Shown: positions 12,086 to 24,076 of the stretch, piece after piece
Position numbering within the stretch: the first letter of the stretch is position 1
How the letters are laid out: every line of letters starts with the position of its first letter
NCBI GenBank assembly: GCA_036897485.1
Contig: JAYMTF010000207.1
Location: 1 to 45,456, forward strand
Reading direction: 5' to 3'
Length of the DNA stretch: 45,456 bases
Source of the DNA: Pelargonium nanum
Taxonomy: Eukaryota; Streptophyta; Magnoliopsida; Geraniales; Geraniaceae
Notes under the pieces: model-generated
Seen by the model: the letters and a program-made list of their open reading frames with translations, nothing else
The model's database searches: none
Told to the model about the DNA's origin: nothing
Translations under genes and position numbers: made by a program

Positions 12086-15000
12086 GAATCATGGCCAAAT
12101 TTCTAGCCTTAATGGGAGCTCACCTGTCTGCCTCTAGTCAAAGCCTTCAATGGATTGAATTCAACCATCATTGATCGTGACGGTCGGAATAGCATACTTT
12201 TTAGTTGTATTTAAGAGAAATGATATAGAATTACAGATGAACCATTACAATCAGTCTACGTCTCGAGTCCCACTCATAAACAATGTACACGAACCATAAA
12301 ATAAGAAGAAGAAAAAAATATTGAATAGTATGAAACCAACATTCTAATCAAAACAGGGGAATTAAAATAAGTATTTGATTTATTAATTCTACATTTTTTA
12401 ACGATCCTCTCAATAATAGTGCTTATATTTCACTCGTGTTAATGTCTTCATTATAGTTTTGATTTAGTATATTTCAATAGACAGCATAATTTACTTTTTT
12501 TACAATAAATGATCATAGGGTTACATTTGATTTAGTATTTCTCGTTAAGATCAACAATTTTTTTTTATATATTCGATTATGAACTTACATTATCAATTGC
12601 TAATATCGAGAAACATAATATATACTCAAAAAATTAAGAGACGATCGACGCAAAGGACATGTCAATACCCATCAAACTATATGCTAGTTTTATAAATAAT
12701 TTTATGTATAAAAGTTGATTCTTCACAATACAAAAAAAAGTTATTGATTCATGATTGTCAATTATTAATAATTATTAAAATTTGAACTATATTCGCTTCA
12801 CATTAAACATACGATGTTTTCAAAACTATTTTAGTGCAAACTAAATTTACGAAACATATGTGGTGCTACCATAATTTTTTGCTAACTAACTAATCTGGTT
12901 ACTTGTGAGCCGAAACATGCACTTAGCATCTACGTCAACGTTTGAAAAGTCAAATGATCATTCAGAATGACATATGCAAGATTACCACGGTAAAAACACA
13001 AATATGGAAATACAACCACAATTTGACATAGGACCCTATTTCTTAAATCAATTTTCATTACTCAAAACTCTATACTTAAAAAGAGAAATATTTTTTAATA
13101 CATGAATAAAAAAATTAATATAGCTATTTGACTATAAATCAAATAGATGCATCAATGTGTTTTTTTAAATATCAAAAGAAAAAATAATCAAGTTGATCAA
13201 TTTGAATATTATGAAAATTATTAATAATTTAAAATTTTGTTTATAAATATAAACTCAAAATGAGTTCATGGTTCTTTATATATATATATATATTTTTTTT
13301 TTTGTTAGTTACTTTCGCCTATGAGTAAAATTTATTAAATTTGTTACATAAAATCACACAAAATGAAAAAAGAATACTATCTCAAGAGAGAATGACAAAT
13401 TTTGGGTAAATTTGAACATACAAATGGCGACTGGACACAGCGGACCCCACCACGGTTACTACCAATAATTGCAGGGGTTACGTTCTCGAGGAACTGGGTC
13501 CACACTGAGTAGCTGATTGTACACGTGTACTGCTTTAATTGGAGAGATAGGCTACAAGATCCATAATGGAGTCCAACAGTATTAAGCAGCCAATGATTTG
13601 GAGCCACGATAGCAAATTGAAGTGTAGAACTGGTTCCAATCATATGATATCAGTTATACCTGATCGCAGCTCTCTTCTGCCGCAACATATAGCCAGCCAA
13701 CTACTGTCTCTCACAACTCTCTTTTATTGCAAAACGTTGGTCAGTGGACTGCAGTTATAGTTGGATGCCATATTCACGCTCTCTCCTGCGCGTAGACTCA
13801 CCTTCAATGTCTCATGGCAAATGAGTAACAACTCTCTTTATTCAATTCTTATTTGCAAATTAATTACTATGATATTACTTGTAATAACATTTGGGATACG
13901 TTTACAATTGTCGGTTTGCTAGCATTTGTAAGTAAATTAAAAAGTACATAACAATAAGAAAAATGAAGGAAAATATGATAGGTCCACCACTCTCATCGAC
14001 TCAAATTGTAAACATAAGTCAGTGTTGAGTGAATTTTGAATATATGTAAGACATACATATTTAATTATTTAAGTCACATCTTATATTTTCTGTCATATTT
14101 CTATGAGAATTTCAAATAAGTTTTTTTTACACAGTAAACTTTAGATAAATGCTAAAATCTTGGTTGAAGTACTCATTCAAATAAATTTTATAAAATTTGT
14201 AATAACCTAATTTTAATAAATCCATTTCTCAAAAACTCATATTTATAATTTAAGTAAGAATTCATATTGTTGAAAATGAATTTTTTTCTTCATACAAGTG
14301 TATTCTATAAAAATTAAGTTTTCCATAAATTATAAATAGCATTCACGTACCAACCTAGTTTGTACTAGATTCCTTCGTAGAATGAAGTTTATTTTCATAT
14401 GTTGCAAAAAATGAAAACCAAGTTCGAATTTGGCAACGGAAAACATTTTCAAAAATGTTCATATTAATGTTAGTAAATTTCTTAATTTGTCCAATAAAGA
14501 TGACTCGTTAGCTAAGACGTACAATTTTTAAGAAAGAACTTGAATTCGAATTTTATTGAATCGGATCAGAAACTTAAATAAAACTCGTTAATTTTTCTCG
14601 CAATATGCTATAAGGTGGAGGCGTGAGTTTGACGCACAGGGATTTGGTTGAGCACGGGCGTGTGCAAGCAACACTGGCAAGCGGTCCCCTTCCGATGTGA
14701 CCAACTGCTACACTGCTTTTGTCTTTGTCTTCTCCTCTCTTTTTCTTCCCCATTGGAACTCTACACGTCTAGGGGCTCCTCTCCCTCCCAAGGGTCACTG
14801 TTCACTCCCATAACCCTTAAATTATCATTTTTATTTCCCTTTCTACCCCTCATTTCTTTCCCAAATTGGATACATGCCAAGGGCGTTTTCGAAATTTGGT
14901 TCCTCAAATCTCCACTCCATCCCTGGCTGCTACTGCTTGCCAGCTGTGCTCGTATGTATGGAGGATCTTCAAGTGGGCCTGACATAGGCCCATTACTGAT

Positions 15001-16075
15001 ATTGTATTAGCAGTTTAATCGAAAGACTAATCATCTTTTTAGATGTGATGATGGGCCGTTATCTAGTACCTCCTTTTTTTCTTAATTAACTTTTGGAAAC
15101 AAATGACACATCGGCTTTTGACAGCTGGAGGAGCTCTATTTATCAAATTATTGACGCTGTCATTTTCAACATCTTTATTAAAATAGACCATAAATCTGTA
15201 GCTCAATTACCGACTTTGGTTATGGTTTTAGTATTTATTTTTATTTCAATTTAAAAAAATGAGTTTAACCCATTTGAATTTATTTTCGCGTAGACATCAC
15301 ATGAAATTATCATTTGTTTTACGGGCTTAGACTATTTATGCTCGAAAATCAATTATAGCGATAATGGACTAGAGTTAAGAGCTTTTTCGACAATCTCATA
15401 TTGTGTCGCCAATTGAGTCACAACTTTTAAGTGGTAACAAGTTAGAGATGCATATAAGCATTAACCTCGATTCAGTTAGTTATTTAATCACATTTATGTT
15501 TTTTTTGTCAACTTTATGAGGGATATAACTCAAATGCAACATAATTTTTTTATATAAGTAATGTTAATTTTGTAATTCCCAAATTTTCTCAAATGAGTGC
15601 ATTTTTATGTAAAGATTAAAAGTAAGTTAAATCAAATTGGATTTCTAGTCTCACCAATTTTTTTAACTTTTGTTGTAGCAATCTAAATGAATTTTAACCA
15701 ACTAGTCTTAAGAATATTGTTACTCGTTTTGATACAAAATAAAATTGGCCATTGGGAACACTCATGTTAAGATTGATAAATTTTAGGTGGCATTTTAATT
15801 AACTTTTTTTTTATTGTGGATAAGATTTTCATTTTAAAGTCACTCTTATGGATAAAAAGTGGTAACACAAATACTGTGAATTGAAGTTTCTATTCCTGTT
15901 TTGTTACATAATATATACTTCAAACAATACTTACGGACTCAAGCTTTTGGTCCTTTAGGGAAAAAAGAAAGAAAAAAAGGCAAACGAATGAAATAGCTAA
16001 AACTCGATTTAACTTTTATACTCTAACATAGACATATGTTACAACCATCCATATATACTTAAGAGAATATACCAT
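12086..16075. other. Gene desert between MYB and laccase genes, left part
   Basis: AT-rich DNA with no supported gene. Two islands stand out by higher GC, 13380-13800 and 14600-15010, but their open frames lack any recognisable protein. A (TA)n run lies near 13278. Confidence 0.55.
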
Positions 16076-16215
16076 CGCCCACTTGACCAAGTGGTAGCAG
16101 AGCTTGGGTGCAAGCTTGAGGACTCGTGTTCGAGACCCCTCATGGACGTGACATGGGGTTGGGTAATAGTATATGTGTGAGTGTGAAGTTTTCTTGTACA
16201 GTAAATCGTTAAAGA
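16076..16215 (+). mobile_element. SINE-like element with tRNA-type promoter boxes
   Basis: The sequence at 16090-16140 reads TGGTAGCAGAGCTTGGG followed about 35 bases on by GTGTTCGAGACCC, which resemble the A and B boxes of a tRNA-type RNA polymerase III promoter. It does not fold as a complete tRNA gene and has a non-tRNA 3' body. This fits a tRNA-derived SINE; no clear target duplication was found. Confidence 0.45.
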
Positions 16216-16278
16216 AAATATATATATATACCAAACCTTTTAAAAATATCTAATTGTGGTAGTAATGTAGTGGTCGAG

Positions 16279-16396
16279 GCCCCCTAGGGGGTGACGCAAT
16301 GGTCAAGACACACATTTTCACGTAAGAGGTCGTGGGTTCAAATCTCATTGCGTCGGGTGGGGGTGGGGTTTAGGTAACTCAAATTTTTTTTTTTTT
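16279..16396 (+). mobile_element. SINE with 15-bp target-site duplication
   Basis: The body opens with GGGGGTGACGCAATGGTCAAG, has a B-box-like GGGTTCAAATCTC about 30 bases on, and ends in a T-run of about 14. The 15-bp sequence aatgtagtggtcgag flanks it on both sides (16264-16278 and 16397-16411) as a perfect direct repeat. The head resembles the reverse complement of the elements at 36095-36335. It is a short, apparently complete plant SINE; perfect flanking repeats suggest a fairly recent insertion. Confidence 0.75.
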
Positions 16397-16411
16397 AAAT
16401 GTAGTGGTCGA

Positions 16412-19128
16412 GAGGGGTTTTCAAGGCCTAGTAAAAATGCAATGAAATGATGGTTAGTGTGATTGGGTCACATGTAACATGTTGTCTTGTTCGCAGACAC
16501 AGGCCCCTACTTGGCCCCATCCTCTTTTATGGCCACCTTGAACCTCGCACCCCAACAAATTTAATGCCACTACGTGTCGATTATTTGCCCATTTAACTCC
16601 TGAACTGACGTATATACCCCTCCCACCAAACATACAGTAAATGTGCCATGCACGTGTCTATTTCTGATGGTAAAATTGTAAAATCACTATGACATTTCAA
16701 ACTTTTTATTTTCCACAACATTGAAATGAAATGAATTATTGGTGTCACCTGTACCATGTCGTTTCACATAAAATAAAAATTTTAATACTCTCAAAGTAAC
16801 GTGGCTCAGATTGGGAATGCGATTTTGGATATGTATCATAATAATATCTGTAGTGTTTTTTTTTTGTTTTCGTTTTTTGGTATCTGTTGCTCTTCTAGTA
16901 TAGATTTTACCAATGTTTTTTTTAATATATATGTTCAGCATAGAAATATCTCCATATATTTGTATATAAAAAATGTATATTTTTTTCATGGGAAATTGAA
17001 GAATATAAAGTAAGTTGATAATAACAATAAATAAATAAATAAAAGTAGATGGCTTCCTTGCTCCCTAACTCCAAATTAGAGGTCTCTCATTGGTCTCATG
17101 CGCCTGATATTGTCGAAAATATACCCTAAACTAATCTGATTTGTTTTTTCTCATTTTATTATTAAATTCAGTGACAAAGTTTTAAGACTGGTCACATGAT
17201 TAAATAAAGTTTTATGGGCACTGACCCTTTGATGAGCTGAGAGGGTAGTTACCAAATAGAGGAAGATTGGGTATTGTTGTTGGAAATGATGGAGATTTAA
17301 TAAAATACATCACATAGCATCTTAAAGAACAATTAAATAGGAATATAATGTAAATATTAGGAGAAAAATATATTCAAACACAATTACGCTTGATACTCAA
17401 CTAAATCAATAAGTATAAACTACTTTACGTTTTAACACTTATAGCCGTATTAATAAATCTATAAATAGAAACTTTTTCTGATTTTATAATTTTTGTGTAT
17501 TGAATCATAAATAAAAAAAATCACAAATTCGATTTATAAACTTTCTCATATGGATCTGTTTTTTAAAATATCTAAAATAAATCAATAAGTAGATTTACGT
17601 TACTCTAAATATAATTGCTATATTTTTGGGGAAAACTATAAATTTAATCCAAAGAGACAAATAAGTTAGGGTATTGATAATAAGGCAAAAAAAGTGGGGC
17701 AAGATGCAGAGCACTGAGAGGCAACAGCACCAATTTGTTTCTATTAAAGGAAAGATTCTACATAAAGTCAAGAGAGTAAGATAGCAACGTTACCGATAAG
17801 TGTGTGCTGATAGATACTCATGTGGGCGCGTGAATAACACAGTCCTCAAATAAACACAAAAATCCTTACCAATTACAGTACAAAATTACTATTTACTAGT
17901 AAACAATACTAATTGCTATATTTGGATTGCTCGTTATCAGTAAAAATCCAAACAAATCCATATAAGATTGAATCAAAATCTTATATCACTTTCTATCGGC
18001 TAATGAAACTTTATGCTTTGTCTCAAAATCTTATATCATCTCTACGTGTCATTTACAATGTACTAGTCCAATTATTTACTCCATGTACTAAAATTAGTGT
18101 ATTGATTCCATTAAGCAATACATTAAATAGAAGTTAATTAAATATAATTCAAAGATACTAATTTACTTATTATAGAGATAATAATAATAATAATAATAAT
18201 AATAATTATAATTATAATAATAATAAGTCAATATTCATTTTGAGATGAAGAGACCGTATTGGAATAAGGCAATTATATTATGACATGAAAAGTACTTCAT
18301 CCGTATTTAAAAGAGTATTGGTTAATTTACGTAAAAAGAAATTTGAGGTGATGTTATTAGTCTACATGTTTTTCTTATATCTTCATATGTACTGTAACAA
18401 ACTCAATAGATGTTAACTAATTTATTATAAATACAATATTGATATTCCGTTTATAGCTAGTATTATAGAATAGAAGAAAAAAAACACTTATTTTTTGACA
18501 AAATGTAGAAGACACGTGACAATCGTTTTAGCACATAGGAAGCAATAATCAAGATTTTATCATGTATTTTGTTAGGGCAGGTCTTTATCAATTTGGTTTT
18601 ATTTTCGTGCAAGTCATTTGGATCCTCTTCTACTTGCCAGGTAACAAGTTGAATAAACCATTGAGATTTGAGACAGAAGGCCCAATCTAATGTAAGAAAA
18701 TTTATGGAACACCTTGAGAGAAACTGGACCAATCTAACAATCTTCAGCCCACATGATCTTTATTATTTTATCATTTTGAAACCAGTGTAAAAAGTCTCCA
18801 TACTAACAAAATAAATCATTTCAGTTTATAAGAAAAATAGCTCCAGTAGAACAAAGTATTAGAAAATTGATTCCAGTCTTGAAAATTTTGGCTGTACGTA
18901 TATGGATGATTACATGAGATATACACCACCCCGAAAACAAAACAAAATTAAAAGAATAATCTTGGCCCCTTATTCATCCATTAGCAACTTACTATCATAT
19001 CTAGCTTTGCTATAAAGAAAAAAAAAACATCTCTTTTCCTTAATTCTTCATCTATCATCTCATCATTTGGTTCTTTTTCAATATAAGACAAATTATATAT
19101 TTGCTTTTATACTTATGTGACATCTTTT
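16412..19128. other. Gene desert between MYB and laccase genes, right part
   Basis: AT-rich DNA without a supported gene. It contains an (ATA)n-type microsatellite at about 18177-18228 and many poly-A/T tracts. Downstream flanking DNA of the laccase lies at the right end. Confidence 0.55.
18177..18228. repeat. (AAT)n microsatellite
   Basis: A run of ATA/AAT trinucleotides, briefly interrupted by AATTATAATTAT, is visible directly in the sequence. Confidence 0.9.
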
Positions 19129-21584
19129 TTAACACTTTGGAAGGTCAGATGGTGGCGGTAGGAGGGATTGGTTCGGTCCTTTGCCGTTGTCCACGACAAA
19201 TGCCATTTTTAGTCCCCATGTTGTGTGTATCTCCAAATGACAATGCATAAACCAAACACCTGCAACAACCGATACTCGAAACTGAGATCTTAAGAGAATA
19301 TATGAATGTTTATTTGTCACGAAATAAGTGGCGGAAAAGTATTAAACAAGTAGTCACATACCAGGATTGTCCGCCCTGAATCTGATGGCGGTCCATCCAC
19401 CGGAAGGAGCTCCAACCGTGTTCCTCTCGACCGGATCAATAAGATTGAATTTCTTAGGATCCCTTTTCGGATCAAAGTTTCCGACACCTCTTCCGACGAC
19501 AAAGAAATTGAATCCGTGAAGATGAATAGGATGGTTCTCGGCTGCGATCATTGCAGTGTCTTGCAGCACCACTTGCACCGTAGAATTGTAGGCTAGTCTA
19601 TAAAGCCTCGTCCCCTTCATGGTCCTCATGTTCGCCGGCTGCGTCCCCGTGTAATTGAACGCCACCGGCGGGTTCGCCGGAAAATCGTCGGTGAAAACCC
19701 CACTAATGTTGAAGAAATGAGCCTGAAGCAGAGCCGTGGATGGCATTTTAAACGTGACGTTATTTATATCCGCCACCACTCGGATACCGTTAGCACAAGA
19801 GGCGCAAGGGCTGATCCCGAGCCCAACGGTAAAAAAAAGGGAGTGGTCGATTTCGATGGGGACACGAGCCGGGTACTTTCTTGAGTTCAGGCTCTTGAGG
19901 GAGTCGGTGAAGTTGTTGGCCACTGAGGTGGCGTTTTGTGGCGGCGGGACGGTGAGAGTGGTGGCGGCGGAGGAGAGGGTGCGGTGGTAGTGCAATGTGG
20001 CGGTGGCGGTTACGTTGTCGACGGCGATTGGTGCGTCCATGAACGGCGAGGCTGCGACGAGGTACTTGCCGAGGCCGCGGTGGGTTTTTAAGAGGACGGT
20101 TGTGGTTTGGCCTGGGGCTATGAGAATGGTGTCGGTTGTGAAGGGCTTTGTGTAGGCGGCGTCGACCTCGACGACGGTGAGCTGGTGGCCGGCGATCTTG
20201 AAGAACAGCTCTTCGTTGAGCGCTGCATTGATGATTCGTAGCATATATGTACTGTCACGTTTTACTGGCAGCTTGAACCCTTCTGTACACATAAATGAGA
20301 ACTATTTTAGAAATTTTACGAGTATTATTTTGTTCGAGTCTCGGTTGTTACGCTTCCTTACGTATAAAAAATACAAGTATTGCAGATAATAAGAGTTTTG
20401 AACATTACTATTTGAAGGACAACCCGGAACAACTCCTGGATAGCCATTGATGGTGTGAGCATCAGAGACATTAGGAGCTGAGCCAGACTTCGTAGCTTCA
20501 TGAATCACAGCTTCAACATCAGATTTCCACCATTCACCTGAAACATTTATAAAGCAAATTAAAATTGGATATTAAATTATAAATAAGCTGATCTTGAAAT
20601 GGTACGTAGGTCGGGTGGGCCACCTAAAATAACAACGGTTTCTTTATCGGGCTTAGGAAACGGGTACGGGACGCCCCGCTTCGGCAAGATAACAATGGCG
20701 CCGTGGACGGTGGCTCTCAGCCACAAGATGTGAGCGTGCCAGAAAAGCGTGCCTCGTTGACCGGTGACGGTAAAGTTGTAAATATACTGTTGACCCGGCT
20801 GAATCGGGCACTGGGTTATGTATGCCGGCCCATCTGCCCAACCCGTCCGCAATTGCCTGATTCCATGCCTGCCCCACAGACCCACAAAATCAATTAGTCT
20901 AAAATTATTTGAGAAGGGCGGATAGGTAATTTCTGAATGACTCACCAGTGAATGCTAACGTTGTATTTGACGTGGTTGACCACTTTGACCAGAACGGTGT
21001 CGTCCTCTCTGGCATATATGGTGGGACCAGGGAACTTTCCGTTTACGGTGACAATGGGCTTCGTCGAACACAATCTGGTGGTGTTACTCATAACCACCTG
21101 CGAACATTACGTTTAACGGTAAAATTAGACCAGCCACCAAACTCAACAACATTAACAAAATCAAAATCATGAAATTGGCAACATTAGGCTAATGTGTAGT
21201 ATATATTTGATGTGAAATTGTCACATGTCTCACATGCGCGTATTTTTTTTATACACGTAAGTTACGTACTGTAAGCATGTTCATCTGCAAGTTGGTTGGA
21301 GACCACGTAGAGACACAATATAAACTATGCATCTTTTGGCCAAGGTCATAAAGAAATGGGTTGGAGACCACAGGGAGAGACGGCATAAATGATGCAACTT
21401 CAGGCCACGTCCAAGATAAAAATGTCTACCTAGTGAATCTCGAAATAGGCCTACACACAATGATTTTATTAAAACGAAAACTTACGTTGAACTTGTAGTG
21501 TCGAACCATGGACTCCACGGGAGCCGGAAACAGGCAAGCAGCGAGCAGCAACAGCAAGCATGGAATCCAAGGCACCATCTCCAT
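19129..21584 (-). CDS. LAC4: Laccase, LAC4-like (secreted multicopper oxidase)
   Basis: Six minus-strand exons, 21584-21486, 21097-20946, 20868-20624, 20537-20409, 20282-19362 and 19259-19129, join in phase to 558 residues, the normal laccase length. Residues 1 to about 25 form a signal peptide ending near ESM. Copper ligands are all present: HWHG (83-86), HAH (128-130), HPIHLHG (459-465) and HCHLEIH (521-527), with Leu532 in the axial T1 position, which suits a high-potential plant laccase. The protein ends [10 protein letters not shown]. From remembered sequences it is closest to Arabidopsis LAC4 (IRX12). Such enzymes act in the cell wall, oxidising monolignols with O2 so that lignin can polymerise. 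A candidate miR397 site and an AC element are listed separately. The nearest neighbours are the DIV-type MYB gene and NPF8 transporters, an arrangement also seen in Arabidopsis. The exact subgroup number is less certain than the family. Confidence 0.95.
20213..20233 (-). promoter_or_regulatory. Candidate miR397 target site in the laccase mRNA
   Basis: The minus-strand 21-mer encoding IINAALNE matches the perfect complement of miR397 (recalled as ucauugagugcagcguugaug) at 17 of 21 positions. Two of the four differences are G:U wobbles. Laccases are the classic miR397 targets and the site is known to lie in this conserved coding region. Confidence 0.7.
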
Positions 21585-21694
21585 ATATATTCACTTGTTA
21601 TGTTGCTCTAGACAGTAGTTGAGTTTTTGTTTTTTGCTTTTGTATTGTTGGTGCAGTAGTGATCTGACTCAGGTGTCCTTGGCGAAGAGAGGAG

Positions 21695-21702
21695 CTTATA
21701 AA
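21695..21702 (-). promoter_or_regulatory. Putative TATA box of the laccase gene
   Basis: The minus-strand sequence TTTATAAG lies 111 bases upstream of the laccase start codon, a usual plant spacing once a short leader is allowed for. Confidence 0.5.
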
Positions 21703-21935
21703 GAGAGTTGTGATATTGCTGGCATGTCGTTTTTAGCAGCTGTTAGGTATATAAGTGCAATGACCTCTAATTAATTAATATATACTATTACTACGTGCTT
21801 ATTAATTTGTTATATATGTATCTTGTGGATCACACAAAGTCGTTAATATGTGAAGTTGCAGCAGAAGCAGAAGCTGGGAAGTGGAAGCAAAGCTAGTTGA
21901 GCTGAGGCTGCCATTTTTCAAAAGGATCAGCTAAA

Positions 21936-21942
21936 GGTTGGT
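21936..21942 (-). promoter_or_regulatory. AC-II type element (ACCAACC) upstream of the laccase
   Basis: The minus strand reads ACCAACC about 350 bases upstream of the laccase ATG. AC elements of this form bind lignin and secondary-wall MYB factors (MYB46/58/63 group) in known monolignol genes. A 7-base match can occur by chance, but the context fits. Confidence 0.4.
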
Positions 21943-24076
21943 GATCCAACAACGTATTGGTAAAGTACACCAGATTCCATCTACCGCAGTCCCATCAAAA
22001 TTGTTGCTCTATATTTTCTTTTACAGAAAATTAACAAGGCCAGTTAATGAATTATTCCAATTTACATTTTTATCGTTGTTTCTGTTGCTGAGATGAATTT
22101 TACACAACGGTCAACAGATTGGTTGTTGCTTGTTACATAAAGTTTTCTCCAAATGGTAGTGAAGCAAATCGTGATTAATTAATATATACCTTCATGATTC
22201 GATAGAAATATATTAATTAGCAAATTAAAATTCATCTCCACCTATGAACTTGGACCAAATTAATGAATCCTATCCTACAATCACATCTGCTAACAATCCA
22301 AAATTATGATAATGAAGTTTGTAAATTTCATAATTGCTGAAAAGGAAAAACCAAAGCTGGTTCAGGTAGAAAGTTTATTTCAACAACTATTGCTTCGGCT
22401 AACTAAACAAATGTGGTCTCTAATGCAAATTTTATTATCTAATTATGTTTTTGACGCTTTTCACTTTTAGATATAATAATATCTACACGACAATATAATT
22501 TTTCTTAAATTTTGTACAAAATATCATGATGTAAAAGTTTACATAATTGATAAAATAACATGATTTTATATCATAAAACTAAGTTCAAAAGAATAACATT
22601 TCGGAACTATTATACTACACCATAAAATACACATTGTGTTTTGACTAAGTCATGTATAAAATATCTCCTTCATTTGCAAAGCATAGGGGAAAACTAGGGA
22701 ATGAGGTGGGAAAAAGAAAACTTATTGTTAACCCAACGTATAATAATAGTTAATAATAAATTGGGATATTAATAAAATGTAGTTGAGGGATGGTTTTCAT
22801 TGGTTGCCAGCTTGGACCAAGATTTAACTAATTAAGACAGAAGCATTTTGCGTTTGGTTGGTTGGTTGTCAATCACATTTCGTTAACCAATCCCACTTCC
22901 ATTTGCTTCTTCATTTCAATCCTTTGTCTATGCCGTAAGCCTCCCGACTCTTACAGCCTTTGAAATTTTGTTTATGCCTCATTTTCTTTACTACACTATT
23001 CACTTAAAAAAATATATATTATATATTAATATTTAATAGGACATAATGAATGTTCGCTTTCTTTTTCAGTAAATTAACTACCCATGGTCGATTTCAAAAA
23101 AAAAAAAAAAAACTAACCATGGTCTGAAAATAAAAAATCCAAAAAATATATCGTCACTAAATAACGAATAAACCCAAGCCCATTCTCATCTTACAGGCCT
23201 TAAGTTAAAAGTAATGGACTGAAAGTAGGGCCCAAATCTACCAAAACCGCAGCCTTTGCGGTGCTCGAACATGGGCCCATTTCTTATCTAATTCTAATCA
23301 AAACAGTATAAATAGCAGGAAATGATAAAAATGACTGATGATTTGGAATTCCCGAAACTGGTTCAACGGAAATATAAGTGCAAGCTGTGCTGAGAAAGAC
23401 TGATGGAAGTATATTATTTAGCCCTGCACATCAATCTTTATTGAACAGAGGCTCTCATCGTGCAATTTATTACTTGTAATTAAATTAAAAAAAAAAAAAA
23501 AAATCACCACACATCCTCAACGTAACGGATCAATTGAGGTGTGATAGCTTGTCCATTAGCAATAACATATTCTCTATATATGTTAAAACAGAATAATATT
23601 ATCATGGAGAATACAAATTCGGCTATTGAAAACATATGTGTGGAACCAGCTGGTGATGGATTCTTCCTTGAACTCAACACCCATGGAGGTCTAGCTAAAA
23701 ACAATACTTACTAGTTGATTACCAAAAACAGTTGTTTGGTGCTGCTGTCTGTTTATTTTTTAAGGTACGCATTTCAGACAACTATTTTTGTTTCTGACAT
23801 TATAATTACAAGGACCACCTATTTCTAAGTTGATTTTTATAAATTCATCACTTGATCAAGAACAACATGCATCTTTTGCAACACCCCTTTTCAAAAACAC
23901 ATCCCAAAAGCTAAACCTTGCAAGAAATTATAAAGATAACAATGCATATTTACATATTTCCAAAAACATCATATCTAAATAGAAACTTCTATAGAATGAA
24001 CTAGATTGAGATATTTTGTACATGATTTTCTTGTCCAGCCCCAGTTTGCACCTTCACAATATCTAGGAGCTAGGCC
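21943..24076. other. Intergenic region between laccase and first transporter
   Basis: AT-rich with poly-A and poly-T runs. No supported gene was seen. It contains the distal promoter of the laccase (leftwards) and that of the first NPF8 gene (rightwards). A 66-codon minus frame at 23504-23704 is not recognised. Confidence 0.5.

Noticed and set aside
14648-15010. Plus-strand 120-codon frame in the desert
   Set aside because: It starts with a non-ATG codon in the listed frame, has no recognisable domain and no splice partner; kept only as part of a GC-richer island.
16076-16160. Possible functional tRNA gene
   Set aside because: A and B box-like motifs are present, but no full cloverleaf with paired acceptor stem could be drawn; it fits a SINE better.
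18177-18228. CRISPR-like regular repeat
   Set aside because: It is a simple trinucleotide microsatellite without spacers; no CRISPR array exists in this plant nuclear DNA.
23504-23704. Minus-strand 66-codon frame ending in ITPQLIRYVEDVW
   Set aside because: It has a protein-like tail but no exon partner or domain I can recognise, and the start side is AT-rich; not supported as a gene or relic.
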